NCBI GenBank assembly: GCA_021325235.1 | Contig: JAJPHN010000015.1 | Location: 62,001 to 126,000 of the forward strand | DNA: 64,000 bases | Origin: Terriglobia bacterium | GTDB taxonomy: Bacteria; Acidobacteriota; Terriglobia; Bryobacterales; Bryobacteraceae | Direction: 5' to 3' | In this document: one piece after another, positions 44,231 through 53,170 of the stretch | Position numbering within the stretch: position 1 is the first letter of the stretch | Layout: each line of letters starts with the position of its first letter | Program-made: the position numbers and the translations under genes | Notes under the pieces: generated by a model | Database searches by the model: none | Seen by the model: the letters and a program-made list of their open reading frames with translations, nothing else | What the model was told of the DNA's origin: nothing

Positions 44231-46875
44231 CGTGGTGGTCGCGCGTGTGGCGGCGAAGCAAATTGGAGCGAGACCTCGGCCGCGAGCTCCAATTCCACAT
44301 CGCCGAAAGAATGTCTGCCCTTAAAAGCACTGGGCTAAGTGAAGAGGAAGCGCGACGTCGTGTGCGCCAGGAGTTCGGCGGCATTGAGCAGGTCAAAGAA
44401 AAATGCCGTGATGCTCGGGGAACACGATGGATTGAGGATCTGTGCCGGGATTTTCGCTTGGCAGTTCGTTCTTTACGGCGGACTCCGGGATTTTCTTTGC
44501 TCGCAGTTGCCGTTCTAACCTTAGGCATCGGCGCCACGACCGCGATGTTCAGCATTACCAGGACAGTGCTTTTAAAGCCACTCGCATACCGGGACCCAGG
44601 GCGACTTGTGACTATCTTGTTCTCAGCGCCGCAATTCTCTAACACGCTTTCGACCATCCCCGTTAACGCACAACATTATGAATTGTGGCGCGACCATAAT
44701 CGCACGCTCGAAGAAATCAGCATGATTCGGCCGGATGCGCACATTTTGTCGGGTCGCGGGGACGCAGTACAGGTGAACGGCGTACGCGTCTCCCCTAATT
44801 TTTTCCATCTGCTCGGCATCCAGCCGACAATCGGGCGCGGCTTCATAAAAGGTGAAGATCAAGCGGGGCGCGAGCGTGTAGTTGTAATCAGCTACCGGCT
44901 GTGGCAAGAAAAGCTCGGCGGACGAAATGATGCATTGGGCCAAAGCCTTCTGCTAGACGGTCAACGTTACGAAGTGGTCGGAGTTATGCCGAAGGGTTTT
45001 CCGTTTCCGCGCGGAAAGCAGCTTTCGGAGCTTGAGATCTTGCCGGAACACACAGATTACTGGGTTCCGCTTGTATTCAGCAAAGATGATCTTGCAGGTC
45101 CGCTCGGCAACGAAAACTACATCGCGATCGCGCGAATGAAACCTGGTGTAACAACCGCCCAAGTGCTGGCAGACGTGACTGCTCTCGAAAAGGTGATCTC
45201 GAAGCGATACCCGGAGCCTTTGATTTTGATCCCCGTTATCCGGTCATTACAGCAGGCGATGGCGCGCGATGTACGGCTACCGTTGCTCGTGCTGACGGCC
45301 GCAGTCGCATCGGTCTTGCTGATTGTATGCATTAACCTAACGAATCTTATGCTCGTGCGTGCGATCGCCCAGAGACGGGAGTGGGCGATCCGGGTTGCCA
45401 TAGGCGCACGAGCCAGCGAATTGTTGCGCAGTGCGTTCGTCGAGAGCTTGTGCCTTTCGATGACAGGTGGTGCACTCGGTTGCTTCCTGGCAATCTGGTT
45501 GGTGAAGCTCGTACAGGTCCAAGCACCCGTCGATCTTCCCAGAATCAATGAAGTCGCCATTGATGGGCCGGTGTTGCTGTTAGCGCTGACCTTGTCGATT
45601 GCAAGCGCCTTCATATTTGGCGTTTGGCCCGCCTGGCGCTCGGCGCAGGTCGATCCACAAGAGATTTTGCAGTCCGCAGCCAGAACAACGAGTGAAGGGC
45701 GGCGAGGACATCGCTCAGGCAAACTTCTAGTCACCGCTGAGGTCGCGCTCAGCACGATACTGCTTCTCACGGCCGGACTACTGATGCGCAGCTTTGCCGC
45801 GATCCTCAGCGTCAATCCAGGGATGAAAGTTCAAAACCTGTTGACTCTGCGGATTAACCTACCGCCGGACCGATACCACCAAGGGAAAGACATCATTTCG
45901 TTCTATAAACGGATGTCAGAGCAGGTTGATGCGCTCCCAGGGGTAAAGGCGGCGGGCCTGATATCAGATTTGCCCCTTACGGGAGAGAACAATAATAATC
46001 CTGCAATTGCTGGTGATCGGCCAGCACCACCGCTCAGCCAATGGCAGATGACGAATTACCGCTCGGCCAACAAAACATATTTCCAAGCAGCGGGGATACA
46101 GCTTAAAGAAGGCCGCGTCTTTGACGAGCGAGATGGGGATACGACAGAAGTAATGATCAGCGAGAATCTCGCAAAGCGACTTTGGCCTGGAGAGAGCGCT
46201 ATCGGCAAGCCTGTCCGCATTTATAGCAACAAGAGACTGATGAACGTGGTCGGTGTCGTAAGTGCGACTTATGCCGCGTCGTTAACCCAACAGCCGACGA
46301 TGATGGTCTATTTCCCAGATTGGCGCAGGCAGGATTTGAACATGTCGCTAGTTGTCCGGACAGAGAGTGAGCCCGAGAGCATCGCTGCAGCAGTCCAGCG
46401 CATCATACGTGGTTTGGAGCCGCAGGCCGCGATTCCTTCCATCCAGACGATGCGTCAAATCATGGCAACCTCTTTGTCCGAGCAGCGCTTCCAGGTCATC
46501 CTACTCGCCACGTTTGCGTCAATGGCTGTTGCACTCGCCTGCCTCGGAATCTACGGCGTGCTGGCCTTCGCTACAAGCAGGCGGACCTCTGAGATCGGGA
46601 TACGAATGGCTTTAGGGGCTCGCCCGGAAGAAATTCTGAGGTCTACACTCCGATCTGGGATGTTGCCGGTGCTTATCGGCATCGGGGGCGGGCTCAGCAT
46701 TTCCGCGGCTTTGGCACGGATCATGGCCAATCTACTATTCGGAGTGCGTGCTCTCGATCCTTGGACGTACGCAGGCACTTCGCTGGTGCTCTTGATAATC
46801 GCCGCGCTTGCGTGTTTGATTCCCGCGCGCCGTGCGGCGCGGCTGAACCCGATAGAAGCGTTACGTAACGAATAG
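44227..46875 (+). CDS. ADOP-type ABC permease
   Basis: An 882-residue permease. The N-terminal ADOP domain (LERDLGRELQFHIAERMSAL, EEARRRVRQEFGGIEQVKEK) precedes the first helix near 93-115 (FSLLAVAVLTLGIGATTAMF). The two periplasmic domains and two three-helix clusters are intact and it ends LNPIEALRNE. No ATPase motif is seen. It forms a two-gene unit with the coupled padR and runs in the direction of the transfer genes. It is the third permease inserted between relaxase and ArdC. Confidence 0.94.
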   Translation: MTWWSRVWRRSKLERDLGRELQFHIAERMSALKSTGLSEEEARRRVRQEFGGIEQVKEKCRDARGTRWIEDLCRDFRLAVRSLRRTPGFSLLAVAVLTLGIGATTAMFSITRTVLLKPLAYRDPGRLVTILFSAPQFSNTLSTIPVNAQHYELWRDHNRTLEEISMIRPDAHILSGRGDAVQVNGVRVSPNFFHLLGIQPTIGRGFIKGEDQAGRERVVVISYRLWQEKLGGRNDALGQSLLLDGQRYEVVGVMPKGFPFPRGKQLSELEILPEHTDYWVPLVFSKDDLAGPLGNENYIAIARMKPGVTTAQVLADVTALEKVISKRYPEPLILIPVIRSLQQAMARDVRLPLLVLTAAVASVLLIVCINLTNLMLVRAIAQRREWAIRVAIGARASELLRSAFVESLCLSMTGGALGCFLAIWLVKLVQVQAPVDLPRINEVAIDGPVLLLALTLSIASAFIFGVWPAWRSAQVDPQEILQSAARTTSEGRRGHRSGKLLVTAEVALSTILLLTAGLLMRSFAAILSVNPGMKVQNLLTLRINLPPDRYHQGKDIISFYKRMSEQVDALPGVKAAGLISDLPLTGENNNNPAIAGDRPAPPLSQWQMTNYRSANKTYFQAAGIQLKEGRVFDERDGDTTEVMISENLAKRLWPGESAIGKPVRIYSNKRLMNVVGVVSATYAASLTQQPTMMVYFPDWRRQDLNMSLVVRTESEPESIAAAVQRIIRGLEPQAAIPSIQTMRQIMATSLSEQRFQVILLATFASMAVALACLGIYGVLAFATSRRTSEIGIRMALGARPEEILRSTLRSGMLPVLIGIGGGLSISAALARIMANLLFGVRALDPWTYAGTSLVLLIIAALACLIPARRAARLNPIEALRNE

Positions 46876-46894
46876 CTCGCTTGCTTTTGCCATG

Positions 46895-47056
46895 TCACCG
46901 ATCGCAAGTACGCGTAAATAGCCCGGTGCCATCGGTACCTTTCGTAATTTCAATCCGTAGCATCCATTCACCCCTTAGTTGAGCAGCAGCATCGCGGTTT
47001 ACCAGAAATCGCCTGGCTCGCCGGGAAATTTGCGTTGCACCGTCCCTCGTTGCCAT
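46895..47056 (-). CDS. possible small protein divergent from the ardC unit
   Basis: A 53-residue basic frame (MATRDGATQISRRARRFLVN, then EWMLRIEITKGTDGTG) whose ATG has AAGGGA six bases upstream. It starts eight bases from the shared 18-bp motif at 47064, which would thus lie between two divergent starts. No known domain is visible. A convergent ADOP gene ends 19 bases after its stop. Confidence 0.35.
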   Translation of the reverse strand: MATRDGATQISRRARRFLVNRDAAAQLRGEWMLRIEITKGTDGTGLFTRTCDR

Positions 47057-47063
47057 TTTCAAT

Positions 47064-47081
47064 CCCTTAGTACATAGAGGG
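47064..47081. promoter_or_regulatory. repeated 18-bp motif, copy 3 (ardC/traG unit)
   Basis: CCCTTAGTACATAGAGGG differs from the copy at 30908 by a single base. It lies 49 bases upstream of the small gene at 47131, so here its GAGGG is not the ribosome site. That argues that the motif is conserved for DNA binding or promoter function rather than for translation. Confidence 0.6.
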
Positions 47082-47130
47082 CGCAATTTTTCAATGTCGC
47101 GCCCCAGCGTTCGAGATTTTGGGAGGCAAC

Positions 47131-47262
47131 ATGCAGAATACAAACGACTTCGATCAACGAGTCCAGCAACTGCTGGACATGATCGGCGGCGAACCGCTGG
47201 CCGGCTCCGGGTTCGAGCAGGAGGAACCCGAGCCAGACTTCCGTTCCGAGGAGAAGGAGTAG
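47131..47262 (+). CDS. small acidic protein upstream of ardC
   Basis: A 43-residue frame (MQNTNDFDQRVQQLLDMIGG, ending in a run of acidic residues). GGGAGG is spaced five bases before the ATG, and it ends six bases before the ArdC start. It is first in the ardC-traG-ssb-traF-traB unit. It is strongly acidic (EEPEPDF, EEKE), the composition seen in DNA-mimic proteins, but at this length that is speculation. Confidence 0.6.
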   Translation: MQNTNDFDQRVQQLLDMIGGEPLAGSGFEQEEPEPDFRSEEKE

Positions 47263-47268
47263 CAAATC

Positions 47269-48690
47269 GTGGCGGCATCCACAATCCCAGCGAAACCGGC
47301 CGATACTGCTGCCGCCGCGAAGCGCGACTTCCGGCAGGAGGTGACCGATCGCATTATCGCGATGCTCGAAAAGGGAGCCGCACCCTGGCAGAAGCCTTGG
47401 AATCCAGGCGAAGCTTCGGTCGGCATACCGTTCAATCCAACAAGTGACCGCGCTTATCGCGGCGGGAACGCGATTCATCTCATGGCGACAGCCGTGAATC
47501 GAGGCTATGGCGATCCAAGGTGGATGACCTACAAACAAGCCTCAGATCGCGGCTGGCAGGTACGCCGAGGCGAAAAAGGAACACACATCGAATTCTGGGA
47601 TGTGAAGCCCAACCGTGATGAAGATCCCGGCACCATAGATGACGGCCAGCGAGATCGCATTGACAGGCGGGAAGCTCGGCTAATTCACCGCGTTTACACG
47701 GTCTTCAATGCGACCCAGATTGATGGCGTCCCGGCATACCAGCCGCGGCAGCGAACCCCGTTCGAAGTCGTTCAGTCCGGCGAGAAAATACTCGAAAACT
47801 CTGGCGCGAACATTCGTCACGATCAAGCAGACCGCGCGTTCTATAACCGCTCGTCGGATAGCATCCATTTGCCGTCGAAAGAGGCATTCAAGGACGCCGC
47901 CGGGTATTACGGAACGACACTTCATGAATTGGCCCATTGGACTGGCCATCCTTCACGGCTCAATCGGGCGACCTTGAACGAATCGTACCGGTTCGGCGAT
48001 CCCAACTACGCAAAAGAAGAGCTACGAGCCGAGCTTACAAGCGTGTTTCTCGCTGCGGAACGTGGAATTCCGCACGATCCAGAGCAGCACGCCGCGTATG
48101 TTGGGTCATGGATCAAGACGCTTCGCGAAGACAAGAACGAAATCTTTCGGGCAGCGCATGACGCATCCCTCGCCAGCGATTTCTTGCTGTCGTTAGAGCG
48201 CGACCGCTCGATAGCTGACGAAACTCTCGCGGCCGGTCCAGCCCTGGATTCCGTAACCAATTCGGGAGCACGCGAGCCTGCCTACGAGCAGGAATCGGCC
48301 AATCTCCAACGTGATCGCGAAGATTTGATCGACGAAGCAACCGGTCGCGGGATGGCAACACCCGATGCTGCCGGAAACGCTGCGACAAATCAGCCTGCCA
48401 AGAGCAATGAATTAAGTGCGGCACGGATGGTCGCCACCGGCACTCTTGGCGAATTCGCGCGTACCGTTGAAGCCCTTGTAGATGCCGGAAACTACCGAGG
48501 CGCAATTCTTGGCGAGACGGAGCACTATTTAGTTCAACGCCAATCCGCTGGAATGGCCGTGTTGCATCAGAAGGATTTGTTGGATCGCCAGACGCAGGTT
48601 GGAGAAGTATTCTCCATCAATTATTCAAACGGCAGGGGCATCGTACGCGAATTCCACGAGCGGGCAAAAAGCAACGAACTGAGCCGGTGA
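47269..48690 (+). CDS. ardC: ArdC-family antirestriction / ssDNA-binding metallopeptidase-like protein
   Basis: A 473-residue protein. Residues 20-110 form the N-terminal ssDNA-binding domain (VTDRIIAMLEKGAAPWQKPW, GGNAIHLMATAVNRGYGDPR). Residues 140-310 form the zincin-like domain with HELAHWTGH at 219-227 and a downstream glutamate in EELRAELTS. ArdC proteins bind incoming single strands and protect them from host restriction. The C-terminal 150 residues are polar with a short beta-rich end. The start is GTG 47269, after GGAG. It is 10 bases upstream of traG. Confidence 0.9.
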   Translation: MAASTIPAKPADTAAAAKRDFRQEVTDRIIAMLEKGAAPWQKPWNPGEASVGIPFNPTSDRAYRGGNAIHLMATAVNRGYGDPRWMTYKQASDRGWQVRRGEKGTHIEFWDVKPNRDEDPGTIDDGQRDRIDRREARLIHRVYTVFNATQIDGVPAYQPRQRTPFEVVQSGEKILENSGANIRHDQADRAFYNRSSDSIHLPSKEAFKDAAGYYGTTLHELAHWTGHPSRLNRATLNESYRFGDPNYAKEELRAELTSVFLAAERGIPHDPEQHAAYVGSWIKTLREDKNEIFRAAHDASLASDFLLSLERDRSIADETLAAGPALDSVTNSGAREPAYEQESANLQRDREDLIDEATGRGMATPDAAGNAATNQPAKSNELSAARMVATGTLGEFARTVEALVDAGNYRGAILGETEHYLVQRQSAGMAVLHQKDLLDRQTQVGEVFSINYSNGRGIVREFHERAKSNELSR

Positions 48691-48700
48691 AAGTGAATCG

Positions 48701-50731
48701 ATGAGCCGACAACCAGAACTATATCGCACACCAAGAAAGCCAGGCTATCTGGGCGGCTATAACTGGCGTGCAACGTGTTTCGGTCTGCTCATGTTGGTCG
48801 TGGTGAATTTTGCCGCCACTCAATTTATCGCGGCAAATTTTCAATGCCAGCCAGCACTGGGCAGACCCCTTATTCGCACCAAGGGTGGCGGTATTTATGA
48901 ACCGTTCGCTTGGATGGTCTGGGGATGGCACAATTCGACATCACAAGATCCGAGAGTGCGAAAGCCGCTCTTTTTTGGCGAAATGCTGGTGTTTGTCGGC
49001 AGTTGCGCCTGCGTGGGTCTCTTCTTTATGGCCGCGAGCAGGCACTCCCGCAAGCTTATGGAGAATGCCGACGACCTCCACGGCTCCGCGCGCTGGGCGA
49101 CCGACGACGACATTCGCGCAACAGGTCTAATGGATGCGCATCAGGGCGCATACGTGGGCGCCTGGCGCGCTGAAAATTCGACCCGCCTTCACTACCTTCG
49201 ACACAACGGGCCAGAACATATTTTGGCATTCGCACCGACGCGCTCCGGCAAAGGCGTGGGCCTTGTTATTCCAACGTTGCTGGCTTGGTCCGAATCGGCC
49301 GTGATCTACGACATCAAGGGCGAGAACTGGGCGAAGACGGCGGGGTTTCGCGCTCAGCAGGGACACCTGTGTTTCAAGTTTTCACCCGTCGAGCAATCGA
49401 GCAGCTCCAGATTCAATCCGCTCGCTGAAGTCCGGTTATTCACGCCGCGCGATGTTTCGGACGCTCAAAACATTGCAAACATGATTGTCCGAACTGGCGA
49501 GGACAGTCCACAGGAGCGTTATTGGCAGGACGCGGCGGCTTCCATAACAACCGGCATGATTCTGCATGTCTGCTATGCGGCGGCGCGGGAGGGGCGCATC
49601 GCCTCGCTTGCAGATCTCGCGCATGTCTTTACAACTCCCGGTTCGAGCTTCAGAGATACACTCGCCGAATTGCTAAACGCCGAGCACGATCCAAAAGGCG
49701 GTCGGGGATGGCGGATGCCGACTGGCGAGAGGACAGTAACGCATCCGGTTGTCAAAGAGAAAGTTCAAGAAATGCTCGATAAAGAGGACCGCGATTTCGG
49801 CGGCGTGCTGAGCACCGCTAAGACGGCGTTGACCTTATACAGCGATCCTCTCGTAGCTCAGAACACTTCGGCGAGCGACTTTACGATTGCCGATCTCGTG
49901 AACTTCGAGCGGCCGATTTCGCTGTACTTAGTTGTCCCGCCATCGGACAAGATCCGGCTCCGGCCTCTGATCCGGTTGATTTTCACAATGATCGTCCACA
50001 GGCTCACCGAAAAGATGGTGTTCGAAGGAGCACAGCAGATTCGCAACCGTCATCGTCTCCTGTTGCTCATTGATGAATTCCCATCCTTGAACCGCATGGA
50101 AGTGTTTGCGGACGCCTTATCGTACATGGCGGGATACGGATTAAAAGCATATCTGATTACACAGGACATCCGGCAGATTGTAGATGCGTACGGAAATAAC
50201 GAGAGCATCGTCTCAAACTGCCACGTAAGAATCGCGTTCGCACCCAACCAGGTGGAAACCGCTGAGTTACTTAGCCGGATGACAGGCAGACAAACGATTC
50301 AAAAGGCCAGCTACAACTTTTCAGGTTCTCGCTTCTCGCCGGTCATGGGCCATATGAACGCAAGCGTCGACTACGTCGAACGCCCGCTCATGACACCTGA
50401 CGAAGTACTGCGGCTGAAGCCGCCGCAGAAAGAGGCGATCGGCGACACGGAGAAGATCGTTGCACCCGGTCAAATGTTGATCTTCGTGAGCGGCACATAC
50501 CCGATCCTCGGCACCCAGATGCTTTACTTCCTTGATCCAGTACTCACCGCTCGCGCGAGCATACAACCACCCACTAAGTTCTTTGCGATTGAAGAGGGAC
50601 GCGTAATGCCACAGAAGCCGGCTGGCCGCACGCGCAATAAGATCAGCAAGCCTGAAATCACTCCGGCTGAGCGCCTCACGCAAGCGGAGCTTGGATTCCT
50701 TGAGGAATATCACACGACGAAAGGAGCGTAA
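48701..50731 (+). CDS. traG: type IV coupling protein TraG/VirD4
   Basis: A 676-residue inner-membrane ATPase. Two helices lie near residues 25-45 and 92-111. Walker A APTRSGKG is at 178-185 and Walker B LLLLIDEFPSLNRM is near 450. The conserved tail motif AYLITQDIRQIVDAYG and a proline-rich end are present. Length and domain order match IncP TraG. It links the relaxosome to the secretion channel. That channel is not encoded in this window, so it must be supplied by genes elsewhere or by another element. Confidence 0.93.
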   Translation: MSRQPELYRTPRKPGYLGGYNWRATCFGLLMLVVVNFAATQFIAANFQCQPALGRPLIRTKGGGIYEPFAWMVWGWHNSTSQDPRVRKPLFFGEMLVFVGSCACVGLFFMAASRHSRKLMENADDLHGSARWATDDDIRATGLMDAHQGAYVGAWRAENSTRLHYLRHNGPEHILAFAPTRSGKGVGLVIPTLLAWSESAVIYDIKGENWAKTAGFRAQQGHLCFKFSPVEQSSSSRFNPLAEVRLFTPRDVSDAQNIANMIVRTGEDSPQERYWQDAAASITTGMILHVCYAAAREGRIASLADLAHVFTTPGSSFRDTLAELLNAEHDPKGGRGWRMPTGERTVTHPVVKEKVQEMLDKEDRDFGGVLSTAKTALTLYSDPLVAQNTSASDFTIADLVNFERPISLYLVVPPSDKIRLRPLIRLIFTMIVHRLTEKMVFEGAQQIRNRHRLLLLIDEFPSLNRMEVFADALSYMAGYGLKAYLITQDIRQIVDAYGNNESIVSNCHVRIAFAPNQVETAELLSRMTGRQTIQKASYNFSGSRFSPVMGHMNASVDYVERPLMTPDEVLRLKPPQKEAIGDTEKIVAPGQMLIFVSGTYPILGTQMLYFLDPVLTARASIQPPTKFFAIEEGRVMPQKPAGRTRNKISKPEITPAERLTQAELGFLEEYHTTKGA

Positions 50732-50737
50732 ATCATC

Positions 50738-51166
50738 ATGCAAATGAACAGGATCGAGATCGCAGGATATCTCGTCAAAAAGCCTGAAGTCCGATATCTT
50801 CCGTCCGGTATGCCCGTAGCTAATGCGCGGATCGGACAGACTTACCGCTTCCAAGACAATAGCCAGCAGTGGCATGAGCGCACGAACTGGCACAGCCTCT
50901 CCTTTTACGGCGACCTCTCAAAGGTCGCTTCGAGTTTTGAAAAGGGCGACAACATTTTTGCCGAGGGGACAATCGAGCAACGCGAATTCGTTCCGAAGGA
51001 TGGCTCAAAGCGCATTGTCAATGAGATTGTCGTGCGCTACTGCCACGTGATTGCGCAGACGCGCGGAGCGGCGGCTAACGGTTCCGGCCAGGCGGCGGTA
51101 AACGGGGAATCGCTCCCAGACCTTGAAGGAGCGGCAGTATATGACAGCGATTGGCCTGTCCAGTGA
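50738..51166 (+). CDS. ssb: single-stranded DNA-binding protein
   Basis: A 142-residue protein with an OB-fold matching bacterial SSB: MNRIEIAGYLVKKPEVRYLP, VANARIGQTYRF, TNWHSLSFYGDLSKVASSFE and GDNIFAEGTIEQREF. The C-terminal tail ends in VYDSDWPVQ rather than the usual DDIPF, so contacts with host partners may differ. It lies between traG and traF and overlaps traF, and it probably coats the transferred strand. Confidence 0.88.
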   Translation: MQMNRIEIAGYLVKKPEVRYLPSGMPVANARIGQTYRFQDNSQQWHERTNWHSLSFYGDLSKVASSFEKGDNIFAEGTIEQREFVPKDGSKRIVNEIVVRYCHVIAQTRGAAANGSGQAAVNGESLPDLEGAAVYDSDWPVQ

Positions 51167-51701
51167 GCCCCGCGAGCGGCGCATCACAATCGCTAGAGTA
51201 ATCGGGCTCAGATGCGTAATTGCCTTGTTCATCGGTTTCCAGTTCTGCGACATCCTTGGGCTGCGAATCAACGCATCGCCTTCTTTGCCCCTTGGCTTGT
51301 ATGTGACGAGCTCGGAACCGGGCGCCAATCTCGTTGAGTTTTGTCCCGCCGAACCTTTTGCCAGCCTCGCACTTTCGCGGGGTTATCGCGATCCAGGGGC
51401 GTGCAGCGATGGCGGCGCGCCGCTCCTGAAACCTGTCGTTGCGCGCGCCGGCGATTTGGTCGAGATGTCTACTGTGGGAATCGCGGTGAACGGTCATCTT
51501 TTGCCAAACACCGCGCCGCTCCGCAGAGATACAAAAGGCCGAGCCCTCACGTCGTGGCCAGTGGGCCGATACACGGTCAAGCCCGGCTTCGTTTGGGTTG
51601 CTTCTTCCTACAGCCCGCGCAGCTTCGATAGCCGTTATTTCGGACCGGTCGCGACCAGTTCCATTCGCGATCACGTGAAGCCGCTGCTGACAATGCGATG
51701 A
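51141..51701 (+). CDS. traF: TraF-type conjugative signal peptidase (S26)
   Basis: A 186-residue protein. One N-terminal membrane helix (VIGLRCVIALFIGFQFCDIL) is followed by the S26 catalytic serine box INASPSLPLGLY and a beta-rich catalytic core (ARAGDLVEMSTVGIAVNGHL, RPGF-like KPGFVWVASSY, FDSRYFGPV). In IncP systems TraF processes and cyclises the pilin. I take ATG 51141, nine bases after GGAG; the TTG at 51123 is an alternative. It overlaps the ssb end by 26 bases and the start of traB by four. Confidence 0.85.
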   Translation: MTAIGLSSEPRERRITIARVIGLRCVIALFIGFQFCDILGLRINASPSLPLGLYVTSSEPGANLVEFCPAEPFASLALSRGYRDPGACSDGGAPLLKPVVARAGDLVEMSTVGIAVNGHLLPNTAPLRRDTKGRALTSWPVGRYTVKPGFVWVASSYSPRSFDSRYFGPVATSSIRDHVKPLLTMR

Positions 51702-52948
51702 GTGCGTTTCACCGTTCTGCAGCGGCACTGTTTGTCGGGCTTGCGCTTTCAACCGGGTATTCGGTTGCCATCACCGTGTCGGTGCTGATGCCGGCGCTTG
51801 CGCTCCGAGCAGAGTCCCGCCGAGCAGCATACGTTTCCGCGCTGTCATATCACGCCGGAGCACTTTGGCCGTTAATTCCCGGCGCAAAGAATTTCTTCGG
51901 CCCAGGTGTGTCGCCGTTCGCGGCTTTTGGGTTGTGGGCGGTTGCGGCGCTGTTGCTTGCACTGCCATGGCCCCTTGTCTGGTCGCGAAATGCGCGGCGA
52001 TCCTTATGGCGTGCCCCAATTGGCCTGGCTCTCACCGTAATTCCGCCGCTGGGAATCATCGGCTGGGCCTCGCCGTTGACGGCAGCGGGATTTCTTTTCC
52101 CAGCGACGGGGTGGTGCGGTTTGTTATTTTGTGCGCTTCTGACGGGCGCTCTTGCGATTTGGCCCAAGCGGGCCACGGTTGCGGCGATTTGCATAGCCGG
52201 TGTAGCCAATCTGATGCACCCGCCGGAGCCGTCAGTTCCCGCAGATTGGAAGGCGATCAGCACGCATTTCGGCTCCATTGCCCACGGCGCACCCGATCCT
52301 TTGGTCGAATATCAGACGGCCGAGGAGATCCAGCGCGAGGCCCTATCCGCGCGCGCGTCCGTGATCGTGTTTCCCGAAACCGTAGTGCCCTACTGGACCG
52401 CATCAACGGATATCTTTTGGCAACAAACGCTCGCCAAGTTGAAGGCGAGCGGGAAAACGGTTCTCATCGGCGCACGGATTCCAGCATCAGCGCCGGTACC
52501 TGGCCCGGTTTACGATTTTTCCGCAGAATTGGCGACACTTCGCAGCGCGTCGCTGGTGCCATCGACCCGCTCGCCGGAAGCCGAGAAATGGTCGCCAACG
52601 TACTTTAACGGCGTCGTCATTCGCGGCGGCCAAGCGGGAATATTCCAGCAGCGGATTCCTGTCCCAGTGGCGATGTGGAATCCGCTCCGGCCGCACTCAG
52701 CACCGCTCCGGCTTGCCGGACCGGGCGTGATTCCGATTGCCGGGAAACGAGGCGCCATTCTCATTTGCTACGAGCAGCTCATCCTTTGGCCGGTACTAAC
52801 TTCGATGCTTCGGCAACCGGAAATCCTAATTGGAGTCGCCAACGATTACTGGGCTGCGGATACAACGATCCCGAGATTCCAAAGCGCAGCAGTTGAATCC
52901 TGGGCGCGGCTATTCGGAATTCCGTACGTTTTGGCTGTAAACACCTGA
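51698..52948 (+). CDS. traB: TraB-like membrane amidohydrolase of conjugation (Lnt/nitrilase fold)
   Basis: A 416-residue protein. The N-terminal third has five or six membrane helices. It is followed by a carbon-nitrogen hydrolase domain with the glutamate in VIVFPETVVPYW (near residue 227) and the cysteine in ILICYEQLILWP (near 357). The family resembles apolipoprotein N-acyltransferase and is often encoded next to TraF in Ti-plasmid-like and related systems. Its start overlaps the traF stop (ATGA). The exact substrate is unknown. Confidence 0.82.
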   Translation: MSAFHRSAAALFVGLALSTGYSVAITVSVLMPALALRAESRRAAYVSALSYHAGALWPLIPGAKNFFGPGVSPFAAFGLWAVAALLLALPWPLVWSRNARRSLWRAPIGLALTVIPPLGIIGWASPLTAAGFLFPATGWCGLLFCALLTGALAIWPKRATVAAICIAGVANLMHPPEPSVPADWKAISTHFGSIAHGAPDPLVEYQTAEEIQREALSARASVIVFPETVVPYWTASTDIFWQQTLAKLKASGKTVLIGARIPASAPVPGPVYDFSAELATLRSASLVPSTRSPEAEKWSPTYFNGVVIRGGQAGIFQQRIPVPVAMWNPLRPHSAPLRLAGPGVIPIAGKRGAILICYEQLILWPVLTSMLRQPEILIGVANDYWAADTTIPRFQSAAVESWARLFGIPYVLAVNT

Positions 52949-53002
52949 GCGGCCGAGTGCGTACATCATTACGATTGAGATAAATTATCGGAGAGCAATG
53001 CA

Positions 53003-53116
53003 ATGAGGTTCTGGTTTTTGCTTGCCGCCATGATGGGGCCACGCTTCTTTCGACGTTTCGTGCTTTTCTTTGCAATCGGGGCCGGTCTGCTGCTATATTC
53101 CTTGCTTCGAGCTTGA
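53003..53116 (+). CDS. small membrane protein at the end of the tra unit
   Basis: A 37-residue frame (MRFWFLLAAMMGPRFFRRFV, ending GAGLLLYSLLRA) with two hydrophobic stretches around a basic turn. A GGAG lies about ten bases upstream. It follows traB by 54 bases and converges on the DNA methyltransferase gene. The short hydrophobic composition suggests a membrane peptide; function unknown. Confidence 0.4.
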   Translation: MRFWFLLAAMMGPRFFRRFVLFFAIGAGLLLYSLLRA

Positions 53117-53170
53117 CGCAGCGACGCCGGACGCATTCCTATCACCGATTCCTTTGGGTGAATCGGCCGA

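Noticed and set aside
51075-51752. 225-codon minus-strand frame across ssb/traF
   Set aside because: Lies entirely opposite two well-supported tra genes and shows no homology-like features.
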